Shown: one piece after another, positions 36,312-46,964 of the stretch
Layout of the letters: the number at the start of each line of letters is the position of its first letter
How positions within the stretch are numbered: the stretch's first letter is position 1
NCBI RefSeq assembly: GCF_000247605.1
Contig: NC_016894.1
Location: forward strand, 2,531,732 to 2,595,731
DNA length: 64,000 bases
Direction of reading: 5' to 3'
Source of the DNA: Acetobacterium woodii DSM 1030
Lineage (GTDB): Bacteria > Bacillota > Clostridia > Eubacteriales > Eubacteriaceae
Translations under genes and position numbers: made by a program
The notes under the pieces: model-generated
Databases searched by the model: none
The model's input: the letters and a program-made list of their open reading frames with translations, nothing else
What the model was told of the DNA's origin: nothing

Positions 36312-36830
36312 TTAGTAAGGGTAGGTCACAATTGAGTGTACAAAGTAGTCTTTAAGCAGCTCCCGACCGCCCAGTTCGGTCAGTTCAATCAGCGTAATAA
36401 TTCCGGATATTTCGCCACCCAAGTTTTCAATCAACTTAGTTGCCGCCATCATCGTTCCGCCAGTTGCCAATAAGTCATCGACGATAATAACCCGATCGCC
36501 AGGTTTAATGGCATCCTTTTGAATTTCGACAATATTTGATCCGTATTCTAAGTCATAAGATTCGGATGTGACTTCACCAGGAAGTTTTCCGGGTTTTCGC
36601 ACCGGCACTAAACCCGCTCCAATTAAATAAGCCAGTGGTGTACCAAAGATGTACCCTCTCGCTTCCGGAATAACGACTATGTTGGCATCAAGCGCTTTAG
36701 CAACTTTTGCCATTTCATCAATTGCATATCGAAATGCTTTAGGATTTAAAATCAGACTGTTGATGTCTTTAAAGCTGATCCCAGCTTTAGGAAAATCTGC
36801 GAAGATGCCAATATTTTTTTTCAGATCCAT
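36312..36830 (-). CDS. apt: Adenine phosphoribosyltransferase
   Basis: Salvages adenine to AMP with PRPP. The PRPP-binding loop VIIVDDLLATGGTM is at about 114-127; IPEARGYIFG near residue 54 and VPVRKPGKLPGE are substrate-site signatures. Length 172 is normal. It lies between recJ and relA with short gaps (15 and 37 bases). Confidence 0.97.
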   Translation of the reverse strand: MDLKKNIGIFADFPKAGISFKDINSLILNPKAFRYAIDEMAKVAKALDANIVVIPEARGYIFGTPLAYLIGAGLVPVRKPGKLPGEVTSESYDLEYGSNIVEIQKDAIKPGDRVIIVDDLLATGGTMMAATKLIENLGGEISGIITLIELTELGGRELLKDYFVHSIVTYPY

Positions 36831-36845
36831 TTCTTATCTCCTTTA

Positions 36846-38942
36846 TTATTCACTAATCATTTTTACTAATTTTATCATTAGTTTCGTCTTTTGAATATCC
36901 TTTTTTTCTTTGGTTTCTAATATTTTAGAAAAAATCAATCCTTCTTTTAACCGATAGGCGATTAAGCCAACTTCTCTTAATATTTCACATGACATTAATA
37001 AATGAAACGGTGATATTTGGGCTTTATCTCCAGCATCGAGCGCTACTCCATGATCATTTGATTTTTTTAAAAGCAGGTAAACTTTTTTAACGATCTCGCG
37101 GTCTAAATAAAGATCTGCTAAATTTATTGCCACTGCTTCGAAATCAATTTCTGCTTTGGGATTTTGTTGTTGAACGATCGTTTTTACTAAAACCATTGCC
37201 GTGTCGATTTGCCAAATCGGATTAATTTTGATATCTTTGATTAATACTTGCAGCGTTTTATTTCCCTGATAATCATTTACATCCAACCGACATAACATTT
37301 TTACCGTATTTGAAACACTTTTAGGTAATTCTTGAAATTTTTCATTAAAATCACCTAAACCAAACCCCACCCCACGAATGTCATTTTTCAACATTAGCCG
37401 AAGGTGATTATTTTCCTTTCCCATTGTTCCCATTGATTTTATCTCGGGATGATTTAATACGAGTTGGACCCCCGGATTTCCAATTCCGCAAGGTTCAAAA
37501 CGAGCACATTCATTTAACAGCTCCCAAGTAATTTCTGCATCATCGATGATTGCATCATATGAATAAGTCTTCACCAAATATTTTTTTATGCCGACTGATT
37601 CGCCATAAGCTTTTACCCGGACGCTCATCTCTTTGATATTCTCGGTTTTAATACTAAAACCAGCCGCCTGATCATGACCACCAAAACTGGTAAAACAGTC
37701 ACTACATGAACTCAACGCAGCAAAAATACTAAACCCTTCAACGCTGCGGCATGATGCTTTGCCGATATTATTTTCAACACTAATCACAATAACAGGATTA
37801 AAATACTTCTCCTGAATACGACTCGCGACGATGCCAATTACCCCAGGATGCCAGTTTTCCCCAACCACGATAATAATATCATCACGAAACAGTTTTTCGT
37901 TTTCAACTAAAGCTAACGCTTCTGCGAGAATTGTTGCCTCCAAATCCTGTCGTTTACGGTTTTCCTCACTGAGATAGTGGGCCAAATCCATTAACTTAAC
38001 CGAGTCTGATCCCGTTAACAACGCAACAATATGATTTGCTTCCCCTAAACGTCCGGCCGCATTAATCTTTGGACCTAAGACAAAACCAAAATGCCAGGCT
38101 TTTAACTCGGTTAAATCACTAACTGTCATTAACGCCCGGATTCCCAAGTTACTTGGATTCGTATTTAAATAATTTAGCCCGATTGAAACCAGACTCCTAT
38201 TTTCATCTTGCAGAGAAACCAAATCAGCGACCGTCGCTAAAGCAACACACTCAATCGCATTCTGAATGTCCATTTCTACCTGAAGCCGCTGGCTTAGCGC
38301 CTGAACCAATTTAAAAGCCACCCCAGCGCCGCATAAATCCTTAAACGGATACGTTGAACCCGGAACTTTAGGGTTAATTATACCATAAGCTTGGGGTAAA
38401 ATACCGTGACACTCGTGATGATCCGTCACAATCACATCCAAATGATTAAGATTACAAAAATCAATTTGTTCATTGGCGGAAATGCCATTATCAACGGTAA
38501 TCAAAAGCGTAATACCTTCATCGATGATCGTCTGAAGCGGAGTTTGATGTAACCCATATCCGGTAATCAGGCGATTGGGAATAAAAAAAGAAACATTAAA
38601 ACCATTACTTTGCAGGAAATTTAATAATATCGCAACCCCTGTCGTTCCATCCGCGTCATAATCACCATAAAGACAGATTTTTTCATGTGTTTCTTGTGCT
38701 TTTAAAATTCGTTCAACAACTTTTTCCATGTCCTCAAACAAAAACGGATCATGTAAATCAGCCAGTGATGGATTAAGATAACGGGTAGCTGCTTCAACCG
38801 ACTGTATGCCCCGATTTATCAGTATTTCTGAGCTTCGATTTCCTAACTGAAGTTTTGTCATAATTTCTTTTTGTAAAGCAGCATATTGATTTTTCCCCAA
38901 TTGATCCTCTTTTTTGTTTCGGTATAGCCATTTTGTTTTGAT
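36846..38942 (-). CDS. recJ: Single-stranded-DNA-specific exonuclease RecJ, probable AUC start
   Basis: 5'-to-3' exonuclease of recombination and repair. DHH domain with VTDHHECHG (near 175) and DxD-type YGDYDADGTTG (near 90), DHHA1 domain with GGHDQAAGFSI (near 420), then an OB fold and a C-terminal extension. The only canonical start is TTG at 38900, which lacks a ribosome binding site and cuts off the conserved KTKWLYRN N-terminus. That segment is in frame upstream, preceded by ATC at 38942 placed 9 bases after AAGGAG and just after an in-frame TGA. AUC initiation gives 698 residues. Confidence 0.9.
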   Translation of the reverse strand: MKTKWLYRNKKEDQLGKNQYAALQKEIMTKLQLGNRSSEILINRGIQSVEAATRYLNPSLADLHDPFLFEDMEKVVERILKAQETHEKICLYGDYDADGTTGVAILLNFLQSNGFNVSFFIPNRLITGYGLHQTPLQTIIDEGITLLITVDNGISANEQIDFCNLNHLDVIVTDHHECHGILPQAYGIINPKVPGSTYPFKDLCGAGVAFKLVQALSQRLQVEMDIQNAIECVALATVADLVSLQDENRSLVSIGLNYLNTNPSNLGIRALMTVSDLTELKAWHFGFVLGPKINAAGRLGEANHIVALLTGSDSVKLMDLAHYLSEENRKRQDLEATILAEALALVENEKLFRDDIIIVVGENWHPGVIGIVASRIQEKYFNPVIVISVENNIGKASCRSVEGFSIFAALSSCSDCFTSFGGHDQAAGFSIKTENIKEMSVRVKAYGESVGIKKYLVKTYSYDAIIDDAEITWELLNECARFEPCGIGNPGVQLVLNHPEIKSMGTMGKENNHLRLMLKNDIRGVGFGLGDFNEKFQELPKSVSNTVKMLCRLDVNDYQGNKTLQVLIKDIKINPIWQIDTAMVLVKTIVQQQNPKAEIDFEAVAINLADLYLDREIVKKVYLLLKKSNDHGVALDAGDKAQISPFHLLMSCEILREVGLIAYRLKEGLIFSKILETKEKKDIQKTKLMIKLVKMISE

Positions 38943-39012
38943 TTCTACTCACTCCTTTTCCTAATCCAATCTTTTTAAACGGTCACTTCTTCCATCTAAT
39001 GCCTAAAATGAA

Positions 39013-39040
39013 AGCGTCAGGGAGTTTCCTCCATGACGCT
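39013..39040 (-). terminator. Terminator after secF
   Basis: AGCGTCA and TGACGCT arms with inner GGAG/CTCC pairs and a GAAA tetraloop; a T-rich stretch (TTCATTTT) follows on the minus strand. It starts 38 bases after the secF stop and separates secDF from recJ. Confidence 0.8.
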
Positions 39041-39078
39041 AATCGTAATTTATGCTATCTTACTGATAATATCAATAA

Positions 39079-39972
39079 CTAGTTTTTAACTGCTGTTTTC
39101 TTGCTAAATTGAAATTCTTTAATTTTACACCAAAGCGCACTGGCGATAAAGATCGATGAATAAGTCCCACTGATAATACCGACCATTAATGGCAAGGCGA
39201 AATCTTGAACTGCCGGAACGCCAAAAACATAAAGTGATCCAATCGCTAACAAAGTTGTAAATGAGGTGTTAATACTTCGTCGCAGCGTTTGTGAGACACT
39301 GGTATCGATTAAGGCCGCATAATCATATTTGCCAAACTTAAGGCGATTTTCTCGAATTCGGTCAAAAACAACAATGGTATCATTAATTGAGTATCCTAAT
39401 ATTGTCAATAGTGCTGCAATCAAAGGTGAATTGACTTGAATTTGAAAAACCGAATAAACGCCTAAAACAATGATCAAGTCATGCACTAATGCTACAACTG
39501 CCGTTAGACCAAACATAAATTCAAAACGGAAAGTAATATAAAGTAACATCAATAATACCGCAACAATCGCTGCTATCATTGCACTATTTGTCATTTCGGC
39601 ACCAATTGAAGGACTTACTGTATCAATCGATAACAGATCACTATTTTCGAGATTGTACTTTTCCTGAAATTTATCAAATAAAGCTTGTCGCTCTTCCGAT
39701 GACAAATCATCTTTAGTAGAAATAATGACTTGGGTTTTTGCATCGCCAGCATAGGTTACATCGGCACTAGAATCAAATTCGTCAATCAGAGCTTTTGCAT
39801 CACTTGTTTCAAATGGAGTGTGCAACTCAATAGTAACAATCGTACCGCCAATAAAATCAATCCCAAAATTCAACCCGTTTATAAAAAGCGATCCAATACT
39901 GATCGTAATGAGGATTAATGAGAAAGCAAACCATATTTTGCTTTTTTCTGCAATTTGTATGTTTTTTTTCAT
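39079..39972 (-). CDS. secF: Protein translocase subunit SecF
   Basis: RND-type accessory subunit that uses ion motive force to help SecYEG export. Six membrane helices; the periplasmic P1 part (about 35-120) lies between helices 1 and 2. GLNFGIDFIGGTIVTIEL near the N-terminus and GYSINDTIVVFDRIRENR near 195 are signatures. Length 297 is normal. In Na+-energised acetogens the coupling ion could be Na+, but the sequence does not decide it. Confidence 0.96.
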   Translation of the reverse strand: MKKNIQIAEKSKIWFAFSLILITISIGSLFINGLNFGIDFIGGTIVTIELHTPFETSDAKALIDEFDSSADVTYAGDAKTQVIISTKDDLSSEERQALFDKFQEKYNLENSDLLSIDTVSPSIGAEMTNSAMIAAIVAVLLMLLYITFRFEFMFGLTAVVALVHDLIIVLGVYSVFQIQVNSPLIAALLTILGYSINDTIVVFDRIRENRLKFGKYDYAALIDTSVSQTLRRSINTSFTTLLAIGSLYVFGVPAVQDFALPLMVGIISGTYSSIFIASALWCKIKEFQFSKKTAVKN

Positions 39973-39985
39973 TATGGTCTCCTAT

Positions 39986-41254
39986 CTATATTCCGTAAAA
40001 AGCATTGCTTTTAAACAATTCCGTTTTTACCAGCAAAATAACCAGATGTTTTGTAATCACGACTGCCGTAAACATACTCACCAAAATCCCTAAAATCAAA
40101 GTGACGGCAAATCCCTGCACGCTTCCACTACCTAAAAAGAAAAGTACAACACCCGCAATCAGAGTCGTAACATTTGAATCTAAGATGGTCGAAAACGCTC
40201 GTGAAAAACCAGCATCAATGGCCGTTAATAAAGATTTCCCCAGTCGTGCTTCTTCCTTAATTCGTTCAAAAATAATTACATTCGCATCGACCGCCATCCC
40301 AATCGATAAAATCAGTCCCGCAATCCCCGGCAAGGTCAAGGTTACATTGAGTGCTGCCATAATTGTCATAAAAATAATAATATAAATGATCAAAGCTAAA
40401 TCTGCAATAATTCCCATTCCACGATAAAAAACCAGCATAAAGAATAGCACCAGTCCAACCCCAATCATCCCAGCCAAAATACTTTTTGATAATGAATTTT
40501 GACCTAGAGTCGGTCCAATTGTCCGGACTTCAACCGGGTTTAATTTAACCGGCAAAGCTCCACCGCGGATTAATGAAGCTAAATTGCCGGCTTCGGTAAT
40601 ATCCGCCATTCCTTCAATAACCGCTTCCCCGTTCGTAATGGCAACATTAACCGTTGGCGATGAAATAATTTCATCATCCAATTTAATTTTAATCACTTGA
40701 CCAATATATTTTTGAGTGGCCTCAGCGAATAGTTTTGTTCCTTCGTCATTAAATTTTAATGTGACAACGGCCTCTTCAATACCATTATCATTTTTTTGCA
40801 TCACACCTTTTGAATCAGTTACATCTTTTCCCGTTAAAATAACGGTATCATCTGGCGCCAGAAACTCAAGTTGCGCCGTTTTTCCGATCAGATTCAAGGC
40901 TTCTTGCTGATCATTCACTGATGGTATCGAAACACGTATTCGATTATCACCTTGCTTGGTAATTGTTGGTTCTGAAACCCCCAGAGTATCAATTCGCTGG
41001 CGAATTGTCAGCATCGCGGAATCAATTTTTTCTGCTGTCACCGGATTTTCATCTGTTCCTTCAGCTTCCAAAACGACATTTACCCCACCGGTTAAGTCCA
41101 ATCCATAGTTTATGCTTTGACTGATATTACCAATATCGTAAACTCCTACTGATATTCCACTAAAGAGGATATATCCAACAACGGCAATCAATAACGTTAT
41201 CAGGATTAACTGGATTCCACTTTTGCTTCTACTGCTTGATTTTTGTTTACTCAT
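39986..41254 (-). CDS. secD: Protein translocase subunit SecD
   Basis: 422 residues: helix 1 (about 14-33), large extracytoplasmic P1 region (about 40-245) opening with the D1 motif GLDLTGGVNVVLEAE, then five helices with GMAVDANVIIFERIKEE. It pairs with secF 13 bases downstream and follows gltX by 26 bases. Confidence 0.96.
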   Translation of the reverse strand: MSKQKSSSRSKSGIQLILITLLIAVVGYILFSGISVGVYDIGNISQSINYGLDLTGGVNVVLEAEGTDENPVTAEKIDSAMLTIRQRIDTLGVSEPTITKQGDNRIRVSIPSVNDQQEALNLIGKTAQLEFLAPDDTVILTGKDVTDSKGVMQKNDNGIEEAVVTLKFNDEGTKLFAEATQKYIGQVIKIKLDDEIISSPTVNVAITNGEAVIEGMADITEAGNLASLIRGGALPVKLNPVEVRTIGPTLGQNSLSKSILAGMIGVGLVLFFMLVFYRGMGIIADLALIIYIIIFMTIMAALNVTLTLPGIAGLILSIGMAVDANVIIFERIKEEARLGKSLLTAIDAGFSRAFSTILDSNVTTLIAGVVLFFLGSGSVQGFAVTLILGILVSMFTAVVITKHLVILLVKTELFKSNAFYGI

Positions 41255-41280
41255 GTACTTTCCTCCCTTGATTCATTTAT

Positions 41281-42759
41281 CTATATTTCCATAACCGATG
41301 CTATTGATTTGATCCGGCTCAGCACCTCATCTTTTCCCAGCACATCCATGATTAATGTCAGATCCGGCCCATGCATTTCACCGGTGATCATGATTCGGCT
41401 TGGCATGAAAAGCAATTTCCCTTTAATTTTTTCTTCTTTTTGAATTTCCTTAAGAATTGCCTTCCCTCGAACTGCATCCAATACGTCTGACGCTTCAATT
41501 TTGGTAATAAGGGCCTGATAAAGCCGCTTCGAAGATTCTTCTTTTAAGAAAACCTTCGCTTCCTCATCTTCAATCGTATCAAATCTTTTCAGAATTGCTT
41601 CCAATTCCTGTGGTGCTTGAGCAAAATATTCGATCCGATCTTTTAATATTTCAGCTACTTTTAGCAGCCAATCATGTTTTGTTTCTATTTCATCCTGACT
41701 GATTATTTCAGCGTCAACTAGAAAAGGAGTCATCTTTCCGACAAATTCATCCGCCTTTAATTGTTTAATATAATGAGCGTTCATCCAGTTAAGTTTATTC
41801 CGATCAAAAACGGCACCCGATTTATTGATTCTATTTAAATCGAAGACTTGAATGAGTTCATCAATTGAAAATATTTCCTGTTCCGTCTCGGGACTCCAGC
41901 CCAGCAGTGCCAAAAAATTAACCAATGCCTCTGGCAAATAACCCTTTGCCAGAAAATCGCCGACCGAAACATCCCCTTGCCGTTTACTCAGTTTTTTTCG
42001 GTCATCATTTAAAATATTTGGCAAATGAACAAATTGCGGTTTTTGCCATCCCAAACATTCATATAAATATACATGTTTAGGGGTAGATGGTAGCCATTCT
42101 TCACCTCTGATAACATGGGTAATTTTCATTAAATGATCATCGACCACTACTGCCATATGATACGTTGGAAAACCATCTGCTTTTAACAGCACCTGATCAT
42201 CCAAATCGTTGGTATTCATTTCAATAACCCCTCGAACCATGTCATCAACACGAATTACATGATCTTCCGGCAATTTTAATCGAATCGTATACGGAATGCC
42301 AGCTGCAATATTTGAGGCGATTTCCGGCTCGGTCAGGGTCCGGCATTTTCCATCGTATCGCGGTGTTTCGCCATTTTCTTTTTGACTGTTACGAACATTT
42401 TCTAAACGTTCCTTCGTACAGAAACAATAATAAGCTTGTCCGTTTTCTAAAAGCATATCAATATATTTTCTGTAAATATCAAGTCGTTGTGATTGAATAT
42501 AAGGACCATATTCGCCGACTTGACAAATAACATCATCTTTTTTAGTCAAGCCTTCATCAGGAATGACGCCCGTCATATTCAGTGCGTCCAGCAAATTATC
42601 TACTGCCCCCAATTCAAGTCGTGTCTGATCGGTATCTTCAAGACGAAGTAAAAATTCGCCCCCCATTTTTTTAGCATATAAATAATTATAAAGTGCTGTC
42701 CGCAGGCTCCCAATGTGGACATTTCCGGTTGGACTTGGCGCAAATCGATCTCGTACCAT
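41281..42759 (-). CDS. gltX: Glutamyl-tRNA synthetase
   Basis: Class I synthetase. The HIGH-type motif is SPTGNVHIGSL (8-18) and the KMSKS-type motif is KKLSKRQG (near 245). The C-terminal anticodon-binding half is all-helical. Length 492 is normal. Gram-positive enzymes of this type often also charge tRNA-Gln for later amidation. A TATAAT (42812-42817) upstream may be its -10, but the matching -35 is poor. Confidence 0.96.
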   Translation of the reverse strand: MVRDRFAPSPTGNVHIGSLRTALYNYLYAKKMGGEFLLRLEDTDQTRLELGAVDNLLDALNMTGVIPDEGLTKKDDVICQVGEYGPYIQSQRLDIYRKYIDMLLENGQAYYCFCTKERLENVRNSQKENGETPRYDGKCRTLTEPEIASNIAAGIPYTIRLKLPEDHVIRVDDMVRGVIEMNTNDLDDQVLLKADGFPTYHMAVVVDDHLMKITHVIRGEEWLPSTPKHVYLYECLGWQKPQFVHLPNILNDDRKKLSKRQGDVSVGDFLAKGYLPEALVNFLALLGWSPETEQEIFSIDELIQVFDLNRINKSGAVFDRNKLNWMNAHYIKQLKADEFVGKMTPFLVDAEIISQDEIETKHDWLLKVAEILKDRIEYFAQAPQELEAILKRFDTIEDEEAKVFLKEESSKRLYQALITKIEASDVLDAVRGKAILKEIQKEEKIKGKLLFMPSRIMITGEMHGPDLTLIMDVLGKDEVLSRIKSIASVMEI

Positions 42760-42832
42760 TTATTCCTCCATGTTTAATTTAATTAAATGTAAAAAGTTCT
42801 TTAACTCGGTTATTATAACATTTAATATTCAA

Positions 42833-43777
42833 TTAATCATTTTTTTTTTTATTTTTCAAAACTAATTCTGCATTTCGCAAAAAAACTTTTTTACCGCGCC
42901 AGCCACTCGCCGTTTCGTGATATGCTTTTTTATAGGAATTATTAGTAAGTTCCAGCACATCTATCAGTTTAGGACTCGCTACTTCTGCCTCAATCCAAAA
43001 TGACTTTTCATTTGTTTTCTGTAAGTTCTGGTTATAAGGGCATACTTGCTGACAAATATCGCAACCGTAAAGATATTTTTTTACATATCCTTCTTCCAGC
43101 GGCGAAAGGTTTTTTTTCTGAGTCAAAAACGAAATGCATTTTGATGGATTTAGCTCATATCCATCGCCAAGAGCCTGACCGGGACAGGCATCAAGACATC
43201 GTCGGCAGTCATGACAACCATTTTCGACTGGCGCAACATCAGAAATCGAAACTTCATATCCCCATAATATTTGTCCAATAAAAAAATAAGAACCGAACTG
43301 AGCATTAATTAAACAATTATTTTTACCAAAAAAACCCAATCCCGCCCGATATGCCGAACCGCGATCTACGAGCGGACTATTGTCAACAAATATTTTATAT
43401 TCCGAACATGCCTCTCCATTTTTTTCTAATTCTAAATTAACTGCTGTCATCAATTCATTCATCCGTCGTTTAAGGACCTTGTGATAATCTTCACCCCATG
43501 AAACCGAAGCAATATGCCCTCTTTCCTGGTCATCATCCAGTTTTTTAAACGTCTGAAAATTATTAATGCCAATTACGATCCCTGTTTTTGCCAATGGGAA
43601 CTGCTTGTAAAAATTAATCCGTTCAACTGCTGGAGCTCCTTCAAAACCGGTTGAAAAGCCCTTGTTTTCTCTTTTACATAAATATGGCAAACATTCCATT
43701 AGCGGTTCCACTGAAAAAAAACCGATCAGATCGATATCGATTTTTTTTGCCAGCGCCCGAATTTGTTCTTCAGTCAT
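42833..43777 (-). CDS. queG: Epoxyqueuosine reductase
   Basis: Cobalamin- and iron-sulfur-dependent reductase that makes queuosine from epoxyqueuosine in tRNA. Two ferredoxin-type motifs, CHDCRRCLDACPGQAL (near 190) and CDICQQVCPYNQ (near 240), follow the cobalamin-binding N-terminal domain (NNFQTF, VDNSPLVDRGSAYRAGLGFFG). At 314 residues it lacks the C-terminal HEAT repeats found in longer QueG proteins. It follows a terminator by 28 bases, so it is either read through or has an unseen promoter. Confidence 0.92.
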   Translation of the reverse strand: MTEEQIRALAKKIDIDLIGFFSVEPLMECLPYLCKRENKGFSTGFEGAPAVERINFYKQFPLAKTGIVIGINNFQTFKKLDDDQERGHIASVSWGEDYHKVLKRRMNELMTAVNLELEKNGEACSEYKIFVDNSPLVDRGSAYRAGLGFFGKNNCLINAQFGSYFFIGQILWGYEVSISDVAPVENGCHDCRRCLDACPGQALGDGYELNPSKCISFLTQKKNLSPLEEGYVKKYLYGCDICQQVCPYNQNLQKTNEKSFWIEAEVASPKLIDVLELTNNSYKKAYHETASGWRGKKVFLRNAELVLKNKKKND

Positions 43778-43805
43778 TTTCTTTTCCTTTTGGATGATTG
43801 TTAAA

Positions 43806-43840
43806 TAGTAAAAAGCTTCCGGTCAGGAAGCTTTTTACTA
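43806..43840 (-). terminator. Terminator that includes the engB stop codon
   Basis: A 15-bp stem, TAGTAAAAAGCTTCC and its complement, with a short loop (43821-43825 region) and T-rich end. On the minus strand its first three bases are the TAG stop of engB (43838-43840), so the stem starts within the coding region. Confidence 0.85.
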
Positions 43841-44422
43841 TTTTAACACGTTTTCGATGTGTTCCCATACCACTTCTTTTCCCAACTTTGTTTCCGACGA
43901 AAATAGAATTACTTCTTGAGCACTCCTTAGATTTAAGATATTGGCAATCCGGTTAACCGATTTTTTTTGATTGATCTTAGAAATTTTATCGGCCTTTGTA
44001 CCAATAATCAGGGGGTTCAAACCATAATGTACTAGCCATTCATACATCAATATGTCATCTTCAGATGGTTCGTGTCGGGAATCAATAAGCTGAAATATCA
44101 ATGTCGCATTGTTACGATTTCTGAGATATTTTTCGATCATTTTCCCCCATTTTTCACGTTCCGTTTTTGACGCTTTGGCGTAGCCATAACCAGGCATATC
44201 AACAAAATGAAACTGATCATTGATGCGATAGAAATTCATTGTTTGCGTTTTTCCTGGTTGGGAACTGGTTCGGGCCAAACCCCGACGTTCAATTAACGTG
44301 TTGACAAAAGTTGATTTTCCGACATTTGAACGTCCGAGCAAAACTATTTCCGGCAGATTATCATCGGGGTACTGAGCTTCAGCTACTGCACTGATAACGA
44401 TCTCTGCTTTTGTTACTTTCAT
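43838..44422 (-). CDS. engB: Ribosome biogenesis GTP-binding protein YsxC/EngB
   Basis: Essential GTPase of 50S assembly. G1 is GRSNVGKS (30-37), G3 is DMPGYGYAKASKTE, G4 is TKADK. The motif LARTSSQPGKTQTMNFY is the switch I region. Length 194 is normal. The lon-engB order is the conserved B. subtilis lonA-ysxC pair; its stop codon is part of the terminator stem. Confidence 0.97.
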   Translation of the reverse strand: MKVTKAEIVISAVAEAQYPDDNLPEIVLLGRSNVGKSTFVNTLIERRGLARTSSQPGKTQTMNFYRINDQFHFVDMPGYGYAKASKTEREKWGKMIEKYLRNRNNATLIFQLIDSRHEPSEDDILMYEWLVHYGLNPLIIGTKADKISKINQKKSVNRIANILNLRSAQEVILFSSETKLGKEVVWEHIENVLK

Positions 44423-44459
44423 GAACTATCTCCATTTCTTTAGAGTCCGGTCATGCACT

Positions 44460-46844
44460 CTATTGCAGCTGTTTAAATACGATTTCGGTAACCTCACTCA
44501 TTTTTGAAACGGGTTGAATATGTAATGCTTCTAAAACTACCGCCGGAACATCTTCCAAATCTTTTTCATTTTCCTTCGGTAAAATAATCTCTTTAATACC
44601 CGCTCGATGAGCAGCAGTGAGTTTTTCACGAAGACCACCAATCGGTAGCACTCGACCACGTAGCGTAATTTCACCGGTCATTGCCAAGTTTTGGGGAACC
44701 GGTTTGTTAATAAGCGAAGAAATGAGCGCCGTTGTCACCGTAATACCGGCTGACGGTCCATCTTTGGGAACCGCACCTTCCGGCACATGTAAATGAATAT
44801 CCTTTTTAGAATAAAAATCTGATTCGATACCCAGCTCATTTGCCTGGGAACGAATATAACTGATTCCAGCTTTAATTGATTCTTTCATGACATCACCCAG
44901 CTGTCCTGTTATTTCTATTTTGCCGGTTCCATCAACGACGATTACTTCAATTTGTAGGGTATCACCACCAACCGGTGTCCAGGCCAGCCCATTAACCAAA
45001 CCGATTTCTTTTTTATCAGCAACGGTTTCGTAAGAAAATCGATGTTTGCCAAGGAATTTCTCAAGATTTTTCTGGGTAACACTGATACTCTTTTTCTTGC
45101 TTTCGACAATTTCTTTGGCTGCAACTCGACAAATCTGTGCGATTTTACGTTCAAGTTCACGTACGCCGGATTCGCGTGTATAATATTCAATGGCATTCTT
45201 AATCACCGTTTCACTGAATTTACACGTTGATTTTTTTAAACCATGGATTTCCAATTGCTTAGGAATCAGATAACGTTTAGCAATTTCGACCTTTTCACTT
45301 TCGACATAACCATTTACTTCAATGATTTCCATTCGATCTAATAGCGGTCTGGGAATCGTCGAAAGTGAATTAGCAGTGGTCAAAAACAACACCTGCGATA
45401 AATCAAAGGGCAATTCCAAATAATGATCAGTAAACGTATTGTTTTGTTCGGGATCTAATACTTCTAATAGTGCCGAAGCCGGATCACCATTAAAATCCTG
45501 TCCCAGTTTATCAATTTCATCTAATAAAAACAAAGGGTTTCGGGTTCCACATTTTTTAATATTATAGATAATTCGTCCCGGGATGGCGCCGATATAAGTT
45601 CGTCGATGCCCTCTAATTTCTGCTTCGTCGCGCATCCCACCTAATGACATTCGCACGTACTCACGGTTTAATGCACGCGCAATTGACTTAGCAATCGATG
45701 TTTTTCCGACTCCCGGAGGTCCAACTAAACAAATAATTGGAGACTTCATCCCTTTTGATAGTTGTAGCACCGAAATATATTCTAAAATTCGTTCTTTGAC
45801 CTTTTTTAAGGCATAATGATCTTCATCTAATATTTTTCTGGCAATTGAAACATCGACCGTTTCCTCAGTTAAGGTATTCCAAGGCAAATCCAATATCCAT
45901 TCCACATAGGTTTGAATCAAACCGGCTTCTGAAGACCCCTGAGGAACTTTATTTAATCGATTGAGTTCGCCCAATACTTTATCACGAACTTCATCCTGCA
46001 AATCAAGAGCCGCCAAACGCTCCCGATAAACGTCCAATTCATTTTGAACATCACCTTCACCCAATTCATTTTGAATGACTTTGATTTGCTCTCTTAAATA
46101 GTATTCCCGTTGATGTTTGTACATTTCACTTCGTACTTTTTCATCAATATTATGTTCTATTTTGATCATTTCAACTTCTTCAACCAAAATTTCATAGGTG
46201 AGTACCAGACGCTTATTAACATCGGTTTCCTGAATCAAACGTTGACTATCTTCGAGATCTAAAAATAAATTAGCCCCAATAATGTCGATCAATTGATCGG
46301 GGTCATCTAAAGAATCCATGGCTAATATAAGATCTGTTGCAACTTTTCTGGTCACATTCATATAATTTGCAAAAGATTCGCGAATCATCCGTATTAATGT
46401 CCGGTTTTCTTTGGTATCATAATAAGCCGAACGTACCGGTTTAGTTGTTACCAAAAAGTACGGGTCCAAACTTTCAAATCCAGTAATCTCACGTCGTTCG
46501 TGAACTTCAACCAGAACCCTCACCAAATTATCGGGCATTTTTAGTAATTGCTTTACTTTAACTCGGCAACCAATTGTATAAAAATCATCTGGTGTGATAT
46601 CTTCTTTAATCACTTCTTTTTGCGTCACCAAAAAAGCCATTTGGTCACGTTCCATCGCTTCTTCTAAGGCTTTTACCGATTTTACTCGTCCCACGTCAAA
46701 ATGAACAACCATTCCTGGAAAAACACTCATCCCACGAAGCGGTATTAGTGGTAAGGTTTCTTTCTCTTGAACAAATAATTCTGGTTCAGCCATTTCAAGA
46801 TGTTCAGCACTTGCTTCTGGACTATCTTTTTTTTCAATACTCAA
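44460..46844 (-). CDS. lon: ATP-dependent protease Lon
   Basis: Hexameric AAA+ serine protease. N-terminal LON domain (about 25-225, [20 protein letters not shown]), Walker A GPPGVGKT (near 375), Walker [10 protein letters not shown], and the C-terminal protease domain with catalytic Ser in [11 protein letters not shown] and the Lys about 40 residues on. The frame extends to a TTG at 46853 that touches AAGGAG; the second TTG at 46844, 9 bases after AAGGAG, is the better start (794 residues). Confidence 0.96.
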   Translation of the reverse strand: MSIEKKDSPEASAEHLEMAEPELFVQEKETLPLIPLRGMSVFPGMVVHFDVGRVKSVKALEEAMERDQMAFLVTQKEVIKEDITPDDFYTIGCRVKVKQLLKMPDNLVRVLVEVHERREITGFESLDPYFLVTTKPVRSAYYDTKENRTLIRMIRESFANYMNVTRKVATDLILAMDSLDDPDQLIDIIGANLFLDLEDSQRLIQETDVNKRLVLTYEILVEEVEMIKIEHNIDEKVRSEMYKHQREYYLREQIKVIQNELGEGDVQNELDVYRERLAALDLQDEVRDKVLGELNRLNKVPQGSSEAGLIQTYVEWILDLPWNTLTEETVDVSIARKILDEDHYALKKVKERILEYISVLQLSKGMKSPIICLVGPPGVGKTSIAKSIARALNREYVRMSLGGMRDEAEIRGHRRTYIGAIPGRIIYNIKKCGTRNPLFLLDEIDKLGQDFNGDPASALLEVLDPEQNNTFTDHYLELPFDLSQVLFLTTANSLSTIPRPLLDRMEIIEVNGYVESEKVEIAKRYLIPKQLEIHGLKKSTCKFSETVIKNAIEYYTRESGVRELERKIAQICRVAAKEIVESKKKSISVTQKNLEKFLGKHRFSYETVADKKEIGLVNGLAWTPVGGDTLQIEVIVVDGTGKIEITGQLGDVMKESIKAGISYIRSQANELGIESDFYSKKDIHLHVPEGAVPKDGPSAGITVTTALISSLINKPVPQNLAMTGEITLRGRVLPIGGLREKLTAAHRAGIKEIILPKENEKDLEDVPAVVLEALHIQPVSKMSEVTEIVFKQLQ

Positions 46845-46964
46845 CGTTATCAACTCCTTACCTCTTTTTCAAAATTATGATTTTTTCTTCATATTTGATT
46901 TTTTAATTGCTATTTTTTTATATACCCAAATTTTTAAAAAAAGCCGGACAAAATTTCAAATACG

